This document shows positions 16,159-24,678 of a stretch of DNA of 42,962 nt, one piece after another. The notes under the pieces are model-generated. The model was not told where the DNA came from. It saw only the letters and a program-made list of their open reading frames with translations, and did not search any database. This DNA is from Crocinitomicaceae bacterium (GTDB lineage: Bacteria; Bacteroidota; Bacteroidia; Flavobacteriales_G; Salibacteraceae), in the NCBI GenBank assembly GCA_002713215.1, contig PAVO01000050.1:1-42962 (forward strand), read 5' to 3'. The position numbers were made by a program, and so were the translations under genes. Numbering within the stretch: position 1 is the stretch's first letter; each line of letters starts with the position of its first letter.

Positions 16159-17703
16159 TTATTTGGGATCTAATAGTACCAACGGACATAGTACCTCCTC
16201 CATGGATATGCCACCATGCTGAAACGTGTTTTTATAATATTTAGCGAAGTGATTGTAGTTGTTTGGATAAACAAAAAAGTCATCACCACGGGCAAAAATA
16301 TACTTTGTACTTACGTTCTGTCTCGGCAAATGCGCTTGCTCGGTATTGCTAACTTCAAACACTTCTTTCGAAGAATAATCAAGGTTCTTCCCTTGCTTAT
16401 ACCTCAGGTTGGTATTGGTGTTTTTATCTCCAATTACCTTAACTGCATTTTTTACACGAATACTTCCGTGGTCCGTGGTCAGCATTACCTTAATCCCTTT
16501 TTCAGATAAGATCTTCATTATTTCCAGCAAGGGAGAATGCTCAAACCAGGAACTGGTAACTGATCGATAAGCTGCTTCATTATCGGCGAGTTCTTTAATC
16601 ATATCCAGTTCTGTCTTAGCGTGAGTTAAGGTATCCACAAAATTGTAGCTTATAACCAACAACTCGTTATGAAGGTATTCTCCTATCTTATCCGCTAATC
16701 TTTTACCTTCTTCCAGGTTATTGACCTTGACAAATTCATTTTTACAACGTTTTCCGTTTAACGCCAGCATGCCATCCACCAAATCCGATTCGCTTGTAAA
16801 GTCATCATCGCTTCCCCATTGCTTTCCAAAACGCTGTTCAATTTCTGTGGGTAGTAATCCTGAAAAAAGAGCATTTCGTGAAAAAGAAGTTGCGGTGGGG
16901 ACAATGGAGTAGTATACATTTTCCTCTTCTACCCGATAATACTCGCTTAATGACGGGCGAATTGCACGCCACTGGTCGAAACGAATATTATCGATACAAA
17001 TTACCACCACCGGTTCGGTACTCCCTTCCTCGATTAAAGGCAAAACTTTTTTAGGAAAAACATTGTGCGACAATAGAGGCGCATAATCGGCTCCCCCAAT
17101 CCAGTCAAAGTAATTTTCTTCGTAGAACCTGCAAAATGCCGAATTGGCATCTCCTTTTTGCATGGCCAATATTTCCCCCATGCTATCGTCGTCGGAAACG
17201 TCTAGTTCATTTTCCCAATGAATCAATTTTTTGTAGACATCAATCCAATCGTCTTCCTCCAGATCTTCATTGATTCTCATTGACAAATTTCGAAATTCCC
17301 TTTGGTAATCGGTTGTTGTCTTTTCACTCACCAATCGTTTTACATCCAGGTTCTTCTTTATTGAAAGTAAGATTTGATTGGGGTTAACCGGTTTAATCAA
17401 ATAGTCGGAAATTTTAGAGCCAATGGCATCCTCCATGATATACTCTTCTTCACTTTTGGTTATCATAACCACAGGTAGAGAAGGGAATTTTTCTTTAACT
17501 GTAGACAGTGTTTCCAACCCACTTAACCCTGGCATCTGCTCATCCAAAAAGACAATATCGATAGGTTGATAGTCTAAATATTCAAGGGCTTCGTCACCGC
17601 TATTGGTTGTAAAAACTTTGTATCCTTTCTCCTCCAGAAACAAAATGTGGGGCTTCAGTAGATCTATCTCATCATCAGCCCATAAAATGTTTATTTCGCT
17701 CAT
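16159..17703 (-). CDS. porX: PorX: T9SS response regulator with PglZ-type phosphatase domain
   Basis: A regulator that, with the PorY sensor and the SigP sigma factor, controls type IX secretion genes in Porphyromonas and related bacteria. 514 residues. The N-terminal receiver domain (1-125) has the acidic pair D10/D11, phospho-acceptor D54 (F-L-D-E-Q-M-P-G), T82 and K104, so it looks fully functional. A helical linker leads to a C-terminal alkaline-phosphatase/PglZ domain (about 205-510) with I-D-N-I-R-F-D, the V-P-T-A-T-S-F-S nucleophile region at T270/T272, and L-T-T-D-H-G metal ligands. The gene heads a leftward operon with tsaE, ald, a DUF4258-like gene and aroB. T9SS cargo genes lie at both edges of the window. 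No clear consensus promoter is seen upstream. Confidence 0.95.
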   Translation of the reverse strand: MSEINILWADDEIDLLKPHILFLEEKGYKVFTTNSGDEALEYLDYQPIDIVFLDEQMPGLSGLETLSTVKEKFPSLPVVMITKSEEEYIMEDAIGSKISDYLIKPVNPNQILLSIKKNLDVKRLVSEKTTTDYQREFRNLSMRINEDLEEDDWIDVYKKLIHWENELDVSDDDSMGEILAMQKGDANSAFCRFYEENYFDWIGGADYAPLLSHNVFPKKVLPLIEEGSTEPVVVICIDNIRFDQWRAIRPSLSEYYRVEEENVYYSIVPTATSFSRNALFSGLLPTEIEQRFGKQWGSDDDFTSESDLVDGMLALNGKRCKNEFVKVNNLEEGKRLADKIGEYLHNELLVISYNFVDTLTHAKTELDMIKELADNEAAYRSVTSSWFEHSPLLEIMKILSEKGIKVMLTTDHGSIRVKNAVKVIGDKNTNTNLRYKQGKNLDYSSKEVFEVSNTEQAHLPRQNVSTKYIFARGDDFFVYPNNYNHFAKYYKNTFQHGGISMEEVLCPLVLLDPK

Positions 17704-17784
17704 TCGCTCTATTAAATGTTTTTACTAAATCGGATTAGATTATTTGATTTTCATTTAAATCCACATTTTCTAATCGATCGGGTA

Positions 17785-17792
17785 TATTTTTG
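17785..17792 (+). promoter_or_regulatory. Candidate -7 element for the HD-domain gene
   Basis: TATTTTTG fits TAnnTTTG and would start transcription near 17798, only about 7 bases before the TTG at 17805 and 13 before the GTG at 17811. This favours a very short leader and a non-ATG start. No matching -33 TTG is seen. Confidence 0.4.
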
Positions 17793-17810
17793 GCAATTAA
17801 TTAATTGTAC

Positions 17811-19058
17811 GTGATTCCTTCGCCATACAACAGCAAAAGAAAAATCCTTAACGATCCCATTTACGGGTTTATTACTATTCCCAACGAAATTATTTTCGAT
17901 TTAATCGAACACCCTTATTTTCAGCGCTTAAGACGAATTTCTCAATTGGGGCTGACAAATTTAGTCTATAGTGGTGCAAATCACACTCGATTTCAACATG
18001 CAATTGGCGCCATGCATTTAATGGGCAAAACCATTGAAACCATTCGACAAAAAGGTCACGATATAAGCGACGACGAGGCATTAGGAGCTTCAATTGCCAT
18101 ACTGCTACACGATATTGGTCACGGACCTTTTTCCCATACTTTAGAACACACCATTGTTCCGGAAATCAGCCATGAGGAGCTTTCATTAATTTTTATGAAC
18201 CGGCTTAACTCTGAGTTTGACGGGAAATTAAGTACGGCAATCCAAATCTTTAAAAACGAACATCCCAAAAAGTACCTGAATCAATTGGTGAGTAGTCAAT
18301 TGGACATTGACCGACTGGATTATTTAAAACGGGATAGCTTTTTCACTGGAGTAACGGAGGGAATAGTTGGTTCTGACCGCATCATTAAAATGATGAACAT
18401 CCACAACGACAACCTGGTCATCGAAGCTAAAGGCATTTATTCCATTGAGAAGTTTTTGGTGGCAAGAAGGTTAATGTACTGGCAGGGCTACCTCCATAAA
18501 ACAGTTCTGTCCGCTGAGAACATGCTTGCAAACATTTTACTTCGAGCACGGGAATTGGCCCTTCAGGGTATGGAACTAAGTTGTTCTCAACCGCTTCGTC
18601 GCTTTCTTTACGGCCTGTATCAGGAAAGTGATTTTGAGGCCAATAAGGATGTACTTGACACCTTCTCACAACTCGACGATTACGATGTTTTGGGTGCCAT
18701 AAAACAGTGGATGGATCATGAAGATTTTGTTTTGTCGAATCTCTCTACACGATTAATAGAAAGGAATCTCCTGAAAATTGAATTGCAAAACGAGCCTTTT
18801 GACCAAAACGAAATTAACCTTTGGATAGAACAAGTGATTCAGGACCATGGAATCGGCAAAAAAGAAGCTGAATACTTTGTGTTTTCAAAAAGCATAGACA
18901 ACCGAGCGTATACCAATGATAATCTCGCCATAAATCTATTGTACAAAGACGGCAGCATAAATGACATTGAATCGGCGGCTGACCTACTTAATATTTCGGC
19001 TCTGGCAGAGCCTGTAACCAAGTTTTTCTTTTGTCACCCACAGGGCAACAACAATTAG
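17811..19058 (+). CDS. HD superfamily phosphohydrolase (dNTPase-like)
   Basis: A cytoplasmic metal-dependent phosphohydrolase of the SAMHD1/dGTPase-like group. The H-x-H-D-D signature is visible: H-T-R-F-Q-H in the first motif, then L-L-H-D-I-G-H-G-P-F-S-H about 40 residues later, and L-D-I-D-R-L-D-Y-L-K-R-D further on. The length of about 415 residues fits the family. There is no ATG near the conserved start (L-N-D-P-I-Y-G-F). I chose GTG 17811; TTG 17805 is possible. Both lie just after a promoter -7 box. In many Bacteroidota this gene precedes lpxD, as here, but no role in lipid A is established. Substrate is unknown, with nucleotides likely. Confidence 0.88.
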   Translation: MIPSPYNSKRKILNDPIYGFITIPNEIIFDLIEHPYFQRLRRISQLGLTNLVYSGANHTRFQHAIGAMHLMGKTIETIRQKGHDISDDEALGASIAILLHDIGHGPFSHTLEHTIVPEISHEELSLIFMNRLNSEFDGKLSTAIQIFKNEHPKKYLNQLVSSQLDIDRLDYLKRDSFFTGVTEGIVGSDRIIKMMNIHNDNLVIEAKGIYSIEKFLVARRLMYWQGYLHKTVLSAENMLANILLRARELALQGMELSCSQPLRRFLYGLYQESDFEANKDVLDTFSQLDDYDVLGAIKQWMDHEDFVLSNLSTRLIERNLLKIELQNEPFDQNEINLWIEQVIQDHGIGKKEAEYFVFSKSIDNRAYTNDNLAINLLYKDGSINDIESAADLLNISALAEPVTKFFFCHPQGNNN

Positions 19059-19061
19059 ATT

Positions 19062-19122
19062 TACTTTTGTTGAAAAGTTTGAAATGCCCTAAAAATGGGG
19101 CTTTTCAGATTATTTATTTTTG
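19062..19122 (+). promoter_or_regulatory. lpxD upstream region: two -7 boxes flanking a weak hairpin
   Basis: TACTTTTG (19062-19069) and TATTTTTG (19115-19122) both fit TAnnTTTG. Between them, GCCC (19086-19089) and GGGC (19098-19101) form a short stem followed by TTTT, a weak terminator for the HD gene. The downstream box is the better candidate for the lpxD operon, giving a leader of about 63 bases. Neither box has a good -33 TTG. Confidence 0.35.
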
Positions 19123-19190
19123 AGCAAATTGAAGTTTCAATAAATACACAAGTAAGTCATTGATTTACAACATTTAGCATAAATATTTGA

Positions 19191-20225
19191 ATGGAATTTA
19201 ACGCCCAACAAATAGCGGGTTTACTTGGCGGTATTGTTGAAGGAAACCCGGAGGAAAAAGTTACCAAATTGGCCAAAATTGAAGAGGGCGAATCTCAGAG
19301 CATTACTTTCCTTTCAAATTTAGCCTATCAGGATTACCTCTACACAACCGATGCTTCTATCGCGATTATTGACAAATCATATGAGCTTACAAAGCCAGTA
19401 AAGCCATCTCTTACACTTATTCGAGTTGATGATGCCCGTATGAGTTTTGGAAAATTATTGGAAGCGTATCAACAATACCGAAACAGCAAAGTTGGGATTG
19501 ATAAATCGGCCCAAATAGCAGAGTCAACTACATTGGGCGAGAATATTTACATAGGCCCTAATGTTACCATTGGAGACGGCTGTTCCATCGGTGATAACGT
19601 TAGAATTAGTGCTAATGTGAGTATTGGTGACAATGTTTCTATAGGTGAGGGGACTTCGATATTATCCAATGCCTGCGTTCAAAACGATTGTGTTATTGGT
19701 AAACATTGTTCCATATACAGTGGAGCAATCATTGGTGGAGATGGTTTTGGATTTGTTCCAAGCAGTATGAACGATTACAAAAAAGTGGTTCATATCGGCA
19801 ATGTGATTATTGAGGATCACGTAGAGATTGGCTCCAACACAACCATTGACAGAGGAACACTGGGAAGCACAAAAATCCGCAAAGGTGTTAAACTTGATAA
19901 CCTGATACAAATTGGTCACAATGTAGAGATTGGAGAAAATACGGTTATGGCTGCTCAATGTGGAGTCGCCGGATCAGCCAAAATCGGTAAGAACTGCATG
20001 ATTGGCGGGCAGGTTGGAATTGTAGGGCATTTGACTATAGCGGATGAAGTTAAGATCGCCGCCCAGTCTGGCATAGGGAGCAGCATAGAAGAAAAAGGGT
20101 CCTTGTGGCAAGGTTCTCCTGCAATAAAAGTCAGAGATTTTCAACGATCGTATGTACTGTTTAGGTCGTTCCCAAAAATTAAAAACAAACTAGATGCTAT
20201 TGAGCGTCAACTTCAAAGAGATTAA
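19191..20225 (+). CDS. lpxD: UDP-3-O-(3-hydroxyacyl)glucosamine N-acyltransferase
   Basis: The third step of lipid A synthesis: adds the N-linked hydroxyacyl chain from ACP. 344 residues. The N-terminal uridine-binding domain covers about 1-100. Hexapeptide repeats ([LIV]-G-x-x-x-x) forming a left-handed beta-helix cover about 105-305, and a C-terminal helical tail ends the protein. The catalytic His is H243 in I-G-H-N-V-E-I-G. A second conserved His, H280 (I-V-G-H-L-T-I), lies 37 residues later, the same spacing as H239/H276 of the E. coli enzyme. It is the first gene of the lpx cluster; lpxC/fabZ begins 6 bases after its stop. Confidence 0.96.
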   Translation: MEFNAQQIAGLLGGIVEGNPEEKVTKLAKIEEGESQSITFLSNLAYQDYLYTTDASIAIIDKSYELTKPVKPSLTLIRVDDARMSFGKLLEAYQQYRNSKVGIDKSAQIAESTTLGENIYIGPNVTIGDGCSIGDNVRISANVSIGDNVSIGEGTSILSNACVQNDCVIGKHCSIYSGAIIGGDGFGFVPSSMNDYKKVVHIGNVIIEDHVEIGSNTTIDRGTLGSTKIRKGVKLDNLIQIGHNVEIGENTVMAAQCGVAGSAKIGKNCMIGGQVGIVGHLTIADEVKIAAQSGIGSSIEEKGSLWQGSPAIKVRDFQRSYVLFRSFPKIKNKLDAIERQLQRD

Positions 20226-20231
20226 ATAGGC

Positions 20232-21632
20232 ATGAGCGATAAACAAAAAACGCTAAAGCAAGAAGTTAGTTTCACCGGTATTGGATTGCACACCGGTAAG
20301 CATGTTAATTTAACACTCAAGCCAGCTCCGGTAGACAATTGGTTTGTGTTTAGAAGAGTTGACATGGAAGGTAGCCCTGAAATTAAAGCCGATGTTGACA
20401 ACGTATTTAGCACTCAACGAGGAACATCGCTTCGTGAAAACGGTGCCGAGGTGCATACCACCGAGCACCTATTAGCCGCAATGCTTGGACTGGGCATTGA
20501 CAATGCTTGTATCGAATTGGATGGCCCTGAAATACCAATCCTCGACGGTAGTTCTCGCTATTTTGTCGATGCTATTAAAAAAGCAGGAACTCAGGAGCAG
20601 GAGAAAGATAAAAACTACTTTACACTACCTCATAATGTAGCATATGAAGATGAGGAGAAAGAAATAGAAATGCTTGCAGTTCCCACCGATGGAGGGGAAT
20701 TTAGAGTGACCGTAATGGTAGATTATAACTCACCGTTACTTGGTACGCAGCATGCCCACATGTACCACATTGGTGAATTTGAAGAAGAAATTTCCAACTG
20801 CAGAACCTTTGTTTTTCTTAGGGAGTTGATTCAACTTGTAAATGCAGGGCTTATTAAGGGAGGCGATGTTGACAATGCCATTGTTATGGTTGATACCGAG
20901 CTTGAAGAGGAAGAAAAAGATAAGTTGGCTTCAGCTTTCAATCGCGAAAAATCGGAATTGGCCTCAGTTGGAATTGGCATATTGAATAATGTTGACCTTC
21001 GATTCGAAAACGAGCCTGCACGACACAAACTACTTGATATTATTGGTGATCTTGCATTAGTTGGAAGACCCATTCGTGGACATATTTTAGCTGCCCGTCC
21101 TGGGCATTACGGAAACACCAAATTCGGAAAGATCATTAAGAACTTAATGAAGTCCGAAGATAAGGCGGCTCCAAAATACGATCCGAATATTGCACCAGTT
21201 GCAGACATCAATGACATAACCAAACTACTTCCACATCGCTACCCGTTTTTATTGGTAGACAAAATCATCCACCTGGATGAACAAAAAGTTATCGGAATTA
21301 AAAATGTTACTCGAAATGAGCCATTCTTCGATGGCCATTTTCCAACGGAACCAGTAATGCCCGGAGTACTCCTGATTGAGGCGATGGCTCAAACTGGCGG
21401 GATTCTTGTGTTGAATAGCGTTGATGATCCCGAGAATTATTCCACTTACTTTTTGAAAATTAATAATGTTAAGTTTAAGAAGAAGGTGATTCCGGGTGAT
21501 ACATTAATAATGGATTGTAGATTAATTGCTCCAATTCGAAGAGGCATTTGCCAAATGGAAGCTAAAGCTTATGTTGGAGACACGGTAGTCTGCGAAGGCG
21601 ATTTAGTTGCCCAAGTTGTAAAAGAAAAATAA
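20232..21632 (+). CDS. lpxC/fabZ: Bifunctional LpxC deacetylase / FabZ dehydratase
   Basis: A fusion of two enzymes, as known in Bacteroidota and some other phyla. Residues 1 to about 305 are LpxC, the zinc deacetylase and committed step of lipid A synthesis: T-T-E-H-L with E78/H79, R-H-K-L-L-D with H265, K266 and D269, and general-acid-region H292 (R-P-G-H). Residues about 325-466 are FabZ, the 3-hydroxyacyl-ACP dehydratase: L-L-P-H-R-Y-P-F-L-L-V-D, then catalytic H369 (G-H-F-P) and E383 (L-I-E-A-M-A-Q). The two activities compete for, or lie next to, the same hydroxyacyl-ACP pool, so fusion may balance lipid A against fatty acid synthesis. lpxA starts 4 bases after the stop. Confidence 0.97.
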   Translation: MSDKQKTLKQEVSFTGIGLHTGKHVNLTLKPAPVDNWFVFRRVDMEGSPEIKADVDNVFSTQRGTSLRENGAEVHTTEHLLAAMLGLGIDNACIELDGPEIPILDGSSRYFVDAIKKAGTQEQEKDKNYFTLPHNVAYEDEEKEIEMLAVPTDGGEFRVTVMVDYNSPLLGTQHAHMYHIGEFEEEISNCRTFVFLRELIQLVNAGLIKGGDVDNAIVMVDTELEEEEKDKLASAFNREKSELASVGIGILNNVDLRFENEPARHKLLDIIGDLALVGRPIRGHILAARPGHYGNTKFGKIIKNLMKSEDKAAPKYDPNIAPVADINDITKLLPHRYPFLLVDKIIHLDEQKVIGIKNVTRNEPFFDGHFPTEPVMPGVLLIEAMAQTGGILVLNSVDDPENYSTYFLKINNVKFKKKVIPGDTLIMDCRLIAPIRRGICQMEAKAYVGDTVVCEGDLVAQVVKEK

Positions 21633-21636
21633 ACCT

Positions 21637-22413
21637 ATGATCCACGAATTAGCGTCCGTTCATCCTAATGCCAAAATTGGTAAGAATGTTACCATTGGTC
21701 CATTTACCTATATTGAAGAGGATGTCCAAATAGGTGATGACGCATGGATTGGTCCACATGTTACCATTTTTGATGGTGCCAGAATTGGAAATGGTTGTCA
21801 AATATTTCCTACGGCTGTTATTTCTGCGGTATCTCAGGATTTAAAATACCGAGGAGAATATACTACGGTTGAAATTGGAGATAATACGGTAATTCGCGAA
21901 GGAGTTACCATTCATAGAGGCACAGCAGATCAAATGAAGACCTCAATTGGTAAGAATTGCCTCATTATGATTTACGTACACATTGCTCACGATTGCATTA
22001 TCGGTGACAATGTTATTATCGCTGGTTATTCTGGACTTTCCGGTCACATAAGAATAGACGATTGGGCCATCCTTGAAGGAAAAGTGGCTGCTCAGCAATT
22101 CGTGCATATAGGCGCCCATACTTTTGTGGGTGGAACTTCAAAAATCAGGAAAGATATTCCACCATATATCAAAGTTGCTAAAGACCCCCTTTCATACATT
22201 GGAGTTAATTCCGTTGGTCTTAAACGAAGGGGCTATACTGAAGATAAGATTAGAACGATAGAAAAAATCTACAAGATTCTGTTCATTCAGAACAAGAACA
22301 TTTCTAATGGAATTGAAATCGTAAAGAAGGAAATTCCGGAATGTCAAGAGCGAAAAATCATTTTGGATTTTATCGCAGATTCACCCAATGGAATGATAAA
22401 GGGATTTGGGTAA
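21637..22413 (+). CDS. lpxA: Acyl-ACP:UDP-N-acetylglucosamine O-acyltransferase
   Basis: The first step of lipid A synthesis. 258 residues, normal length. Residues about 1-185 are hexapeptide repeats forming a left-handed beta-helix. The catalytic His is H118, in V-H-I-A-H-D-C. The C-terminal helical domain begins with N-S-V-G-L-K-R-R-G-Y-T-E-D-K-I, a strong LpxA signature. It is the third gene of the tightly spaced lpxD-lpxC/fabZ-lpxA run. The ABC ATPase follows after 42 bases. Confidence 0.97.
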   Translation: MIHELASVHPNAKIGKNVTIGPFTYIEEDVQIGDDAWIGPHVTIFDGARIGNGCQIFPTAVISAVSQDLKYRGEYTTVEIGDNTVIREGVTIHRGTADQMKTSIGKNCLIMIYVHIAHDCIIGDNVIIAGYSGLSGHIRIDDWAILEGKVAAQQFVHIGAHTFVGGTSKIRKDIPPYIKVAKDPLSYIGVNSVGLKRRGYTEDKIRTIEKIYKILFIQNKNISNGIEIVKKEIPECQERKIILDFIADSPNGMIKGFG

Positions 22414-22455
22414 ACTCCAATCAGATACCTTTCCATTATCGAATTAGATAGAAAA

Positions 22456-23091
22456 ATGGTTGAAGTAAACTTGAAGGAAATTGGTCGAAGGTTTGCGACA
22501 CACTGGATTTTTCGAAACATCAATCACACGCTAAAAGCAAATCAACACACGGTAATTCTCGGTAATAACGGATCAGGAAAATCAACGCTATTAAAAATTA
22601 TTAGCGGGATATTAACACCAAGCGAAGGTGACGTTGGATATATCGTAAATGGAAGTAGCATCCATGTAGATTCCATATACAAGGAGCTAAGCATGTGCAC
22701 CCCTTATCTGTCCATCCCGGAAGAGTTTACCTTAAATGAATTGTTGCGATTCCACCAACAGCTAAAGCCCTTAAAAGAAACATACTCGGGTGAACGATTT
22801 GCCGATTTCTTACAAATTGAATACGAAGAAGACAAGGCCATCCATTTGTTCTCATCAGGGATGAAACAGCGGGTTAAACTTGCCCTGGCATTATTAAGCA
22901 CCACTCCCATCGTATTACTCGATGAACCTTTGAACAACCTGGACGAATCCGGAAAGAACTGGTATCAGCAATTGGTAAATAGTACTATGAACGATCGACT
23001 AATTGTAGTCTGTTCCAATAACCAAAAAGACGAATTCGCTTTCTGCGAAAACTCTATCCAAATTCAGGATTTTAAGCCCAACGGCAGGTAA
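22456..23091 (+). CDS. ABC transporter ATP-binding protein, no permease alongside
   Basis: 211 residues, a single nucleotide-binding domain. Walker A is G-N-N-G-S-G-K-S at 36-43. The signature is a degenerate S-S-G-M-K-Q-R at 133-139. Walker B with catalytic Glu is I-V-L-L-D-E-P at 152-158, and the D-loop N-L-D is at 161-163. The usual switch His after the D-loop appears replaced: the strand L-I-V-V-C is followed by S-N-N-Q, so N188 or N189 takes that place. It resembles CcmA-like or ABC-2-type exporter ATPases. No membrane partner lies in the window, so the substrate is unknown. It lies between lpxA and efp on the same strand and may be transcribed with the lpx genes. Confidence 0.85.
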   Translation: MVEVNLKEIGRRFATHWIFRNINHTLKANQHTVILGNNGSGKSTLLKIISGILTPSEGDVGYIVNGSSIHVDSIYKELSMCTPYLSIPEEFTLNELLRFHQQLKPLKETYSGERFADFLQIEYEEDKAIHLFSSGMKQRVKLALALLSTTPIVLLDEPLNNLDESGKNWYQQLVNSTMNDRLIVVCSNNQKDEFAFCENSIQIQDFKPNGR

Positions 23092-23122
23092 GTAGATCAC
23101 CTCATTATTTTTTAGTAATTCT

Positions 23123-23155
23123 TTGCTTTATAATTGGGTAGAGAGCCTACATTTG
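23123..23155 (+). promoter_or_regulatory. Probable promoter for efp
   Basis: TACATTTG at 23148-23155 fits TAnnTTTG exactly. A TTG lies at 23123-23125 with a 22-base spacer, longer than the usual 19. The predicted transcript start near 23161 precedes the efp ATG at 23188 and lies downstream of an in-frame ATG at 23134, so that earlier start is unlikely. Confidence 0.5.
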
Positions 23156-23187
23156 TTGTCTTAGTATTCAAAAACACAGCAGAAAAT

Positions 23188-23754
23188 ATGGCTTCTACTT
23201 CAGACATTAAAAATGGACTTTGTATAAACTTCAACCACGATTTGTATTCGGTTGTTGAATTCCTTCACGTAAAACCCGGTAAAGGACCAGCGTTTGTCAG
23301 GACAAAAATTAAAAGCCTTACTTCTGGTAAAGTATTGGATCATACTTTCCCTTCTGGCCACAAGATAGATGTAGTAAGAATCGAGAACAGAACCTACCAG
23401 TATTTATATAGTGAAGGAGACATGTATCACTTTATGAATACCAGTACCTACGAACAAATATTTTTGGATAAGGGATTAATAAATGCCCCTCAGTTTATCA
23501 AAGAGGGCGACATGGTAAACATTATGTTTCACGCCGATAAGGAAGAAGCATTAAGTGCCGAAGCTCCAAATTTTGTTGAATTGGAAGTAACTTATACAGA
23601 ACCCGGTGTAAAAGGTGATACAGCTACAAATTCAACCAAACCGGCAACGCTTGAAACCGGTGCGGAAATAAAAGTCCCATTGTTCATTAACACGGGTGAC
23701 TTCATAAAAGTGGACACCAAGAAAGGTGCCTATTCGGAGCGGGTCAAGAAATAA
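23188..23754 (+). CDS. efp: Translation elongation factor P
   Basis: Relieves ribosome stalling at polyproline stretches. The 188-residue length is exactly that of typical EF-P when the ATG at 23188 is used; an upstream in-frame ATG at 23134 would add 18 unrelated residues and overlap the promoter. Three beta-barrel domains are expected. The tip of domain I carries K32 in K-P-G-K-G-P-A-F, the position modified in E. coli-type EF-P. The C-terminal G-D-F-I-K-V-D-T-K-K-G-A-Y-S-E-R-V is highly conserved. No lysyl-modifying gene (epmA, epmB) lies nearby. It is followed after 3 bases by the second lpxD-like gene. Confidence 0.97.
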   Translation: MASTSDIKNGLCINFNHDLYSVVEFLHVKPGKGPAFVRTKIKSLTSGKVLDHTFPSGHKIDVVRIENRTYQYLYSEGDMYHFMNTSTYEQIFLDKGLINAPQFIKEGDMVNIMFHADKEEALSAEAPNFVELEVTYTEPGVKGDTATNSTKPATLETGAEIKVPLFINTGDFIKVDTKKGAYSERVKK

Positions 23755-23757
23755 ATA

Positions 23758-24678
23758 ATGAAATTTAGCCCTCCCCAAACATTAGCAAGCATAGCTGACA
23801 TTATTGGAGCTAAGCCAATTGGCCCTGATGATTTTCCGATTCTTGGATTAAATGAGATTCACGTGGTTGAATCCGGGGATATTGTTTTTGTAGATCACCC
23901 AAAATATTACGACAAGGCCCTTAACTCCAATGCGACCATAATTCTAATTAATAAGAATGTCCCTTGCCCCGATGGTAAGGCGCTTTTGGTTAGCGAGGAT
24001 CCCTTTAACGACACCCTTAAGTTGATAGATCACTTTAGTCCTTTTCAATCTTCGAAAGAGGACATTTCGGAATCTGCTAAAATTGGAAAGAACACCATCA
24101 TACAGCCTGGGGCATTCATTGGAAACAATGTTACGATTGGAGACAATTGCCTGATTCATTCCAATGTTTCTATATATGACAACGCTGTAATTGGAAATAA
24201 TGTGGTTATTCACGCCAATACCGTTTTGGGAGGCGATGCTTTTTATTATCAAAAAAGGGAAGGAAACTTTAAGCAGTTCACCTCATGCGGGAGGGTTGTA
24301 ATTCATGATCATGTTCACATTGGTGCAAATTGCACCATAGATAGGGGAGTAACAGGTGACACGACCATAGGTGAAGGAACCAAGTTGGATAACCTGATTC
24401 ATGTAGGTCATGATACAGTGATTGGAAAAAATTGTCTTTTTGCCAGTCAGGTTGGAATTGCAGGATGTGTTATTATCAAAGACAATGTAACCTTATGGGG
24501 TCAGGTAGGTGTTGCCAGCGACCTAACCATAAATGACGATGTTGTTGTATTTGCTCAATCCGGTGTTGGTAAAGACCTGAAAGAAGGTAAGTCCTATTTT
24601 GGATCCCCATGTGAAGAAAGCAGGAGCAAGTACCGGGAGATGTATACCTTAAAAAAGATGGCCCAAAATCAAAAGTAA
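23758..24678 (+). CDS. LpxD-like acyltransferase paralogue (LpxD2)
   Basis: 306 residues with the LpxD architecture: an N-terminal uridine-binding-like domain (about 1-100) and hexapeptide repeats (about 105-280), but with a shorter C-terminal tail. The catalytic His is kept as H218 in V-G-H-D-T-V-I-G. At exactly +37, where LpxD of this window has H280 and E. coli has H276, it has D255 (V-A-S-D-L-T-I). Substrate residues may therefore differ, and it may acylate another UDP-sugar or act at reduced rate. Automatic annotation would call it lpxD. A paralogue beside efp is common in Bacteroidota, but I know of no assigned function. Its stop overlaps the start of the phosphatase gene by one base (TAATG). 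Confidence 0.85.
   Translation: MKFSPPQTLASIADIIGAKPIGPDDFPILGLNEIHVVESGDIVFVDHPKYYDKALNSNATIILINKNVPCPDGKALLVSEDPFNDTLKLIDHFSPFQSSKEDISESAKIGKNTIIQPGAFIGNNVTIGDNCLIHSNVSIYDNAVIGNNVVIHANTVLGGDAFYYQKREGNFKQFTSCGRVVIHDHVHIGANCTIDRGVTGDTTIGEGTKLDNLIHVGHDTVIGKNCLFASQVGIAGCVIIKDNVTLWGQVGVASDLTINDDVVVFAQSGVGKDLKEGKSYFGSPCEESRSKYREMYTLKKMAQNQK

Noticed and set aside
20232-21632. LpxC/FabZ fusion as a novelty
   Set aside because: The fusion is an established feature of Bacteroidota, so it is listed as a feature only.
23134-23187. N-terminal extension of EF-P
   Set aside because: It crosses the predicted promoter and is absent from the family's conserved N-terminus.
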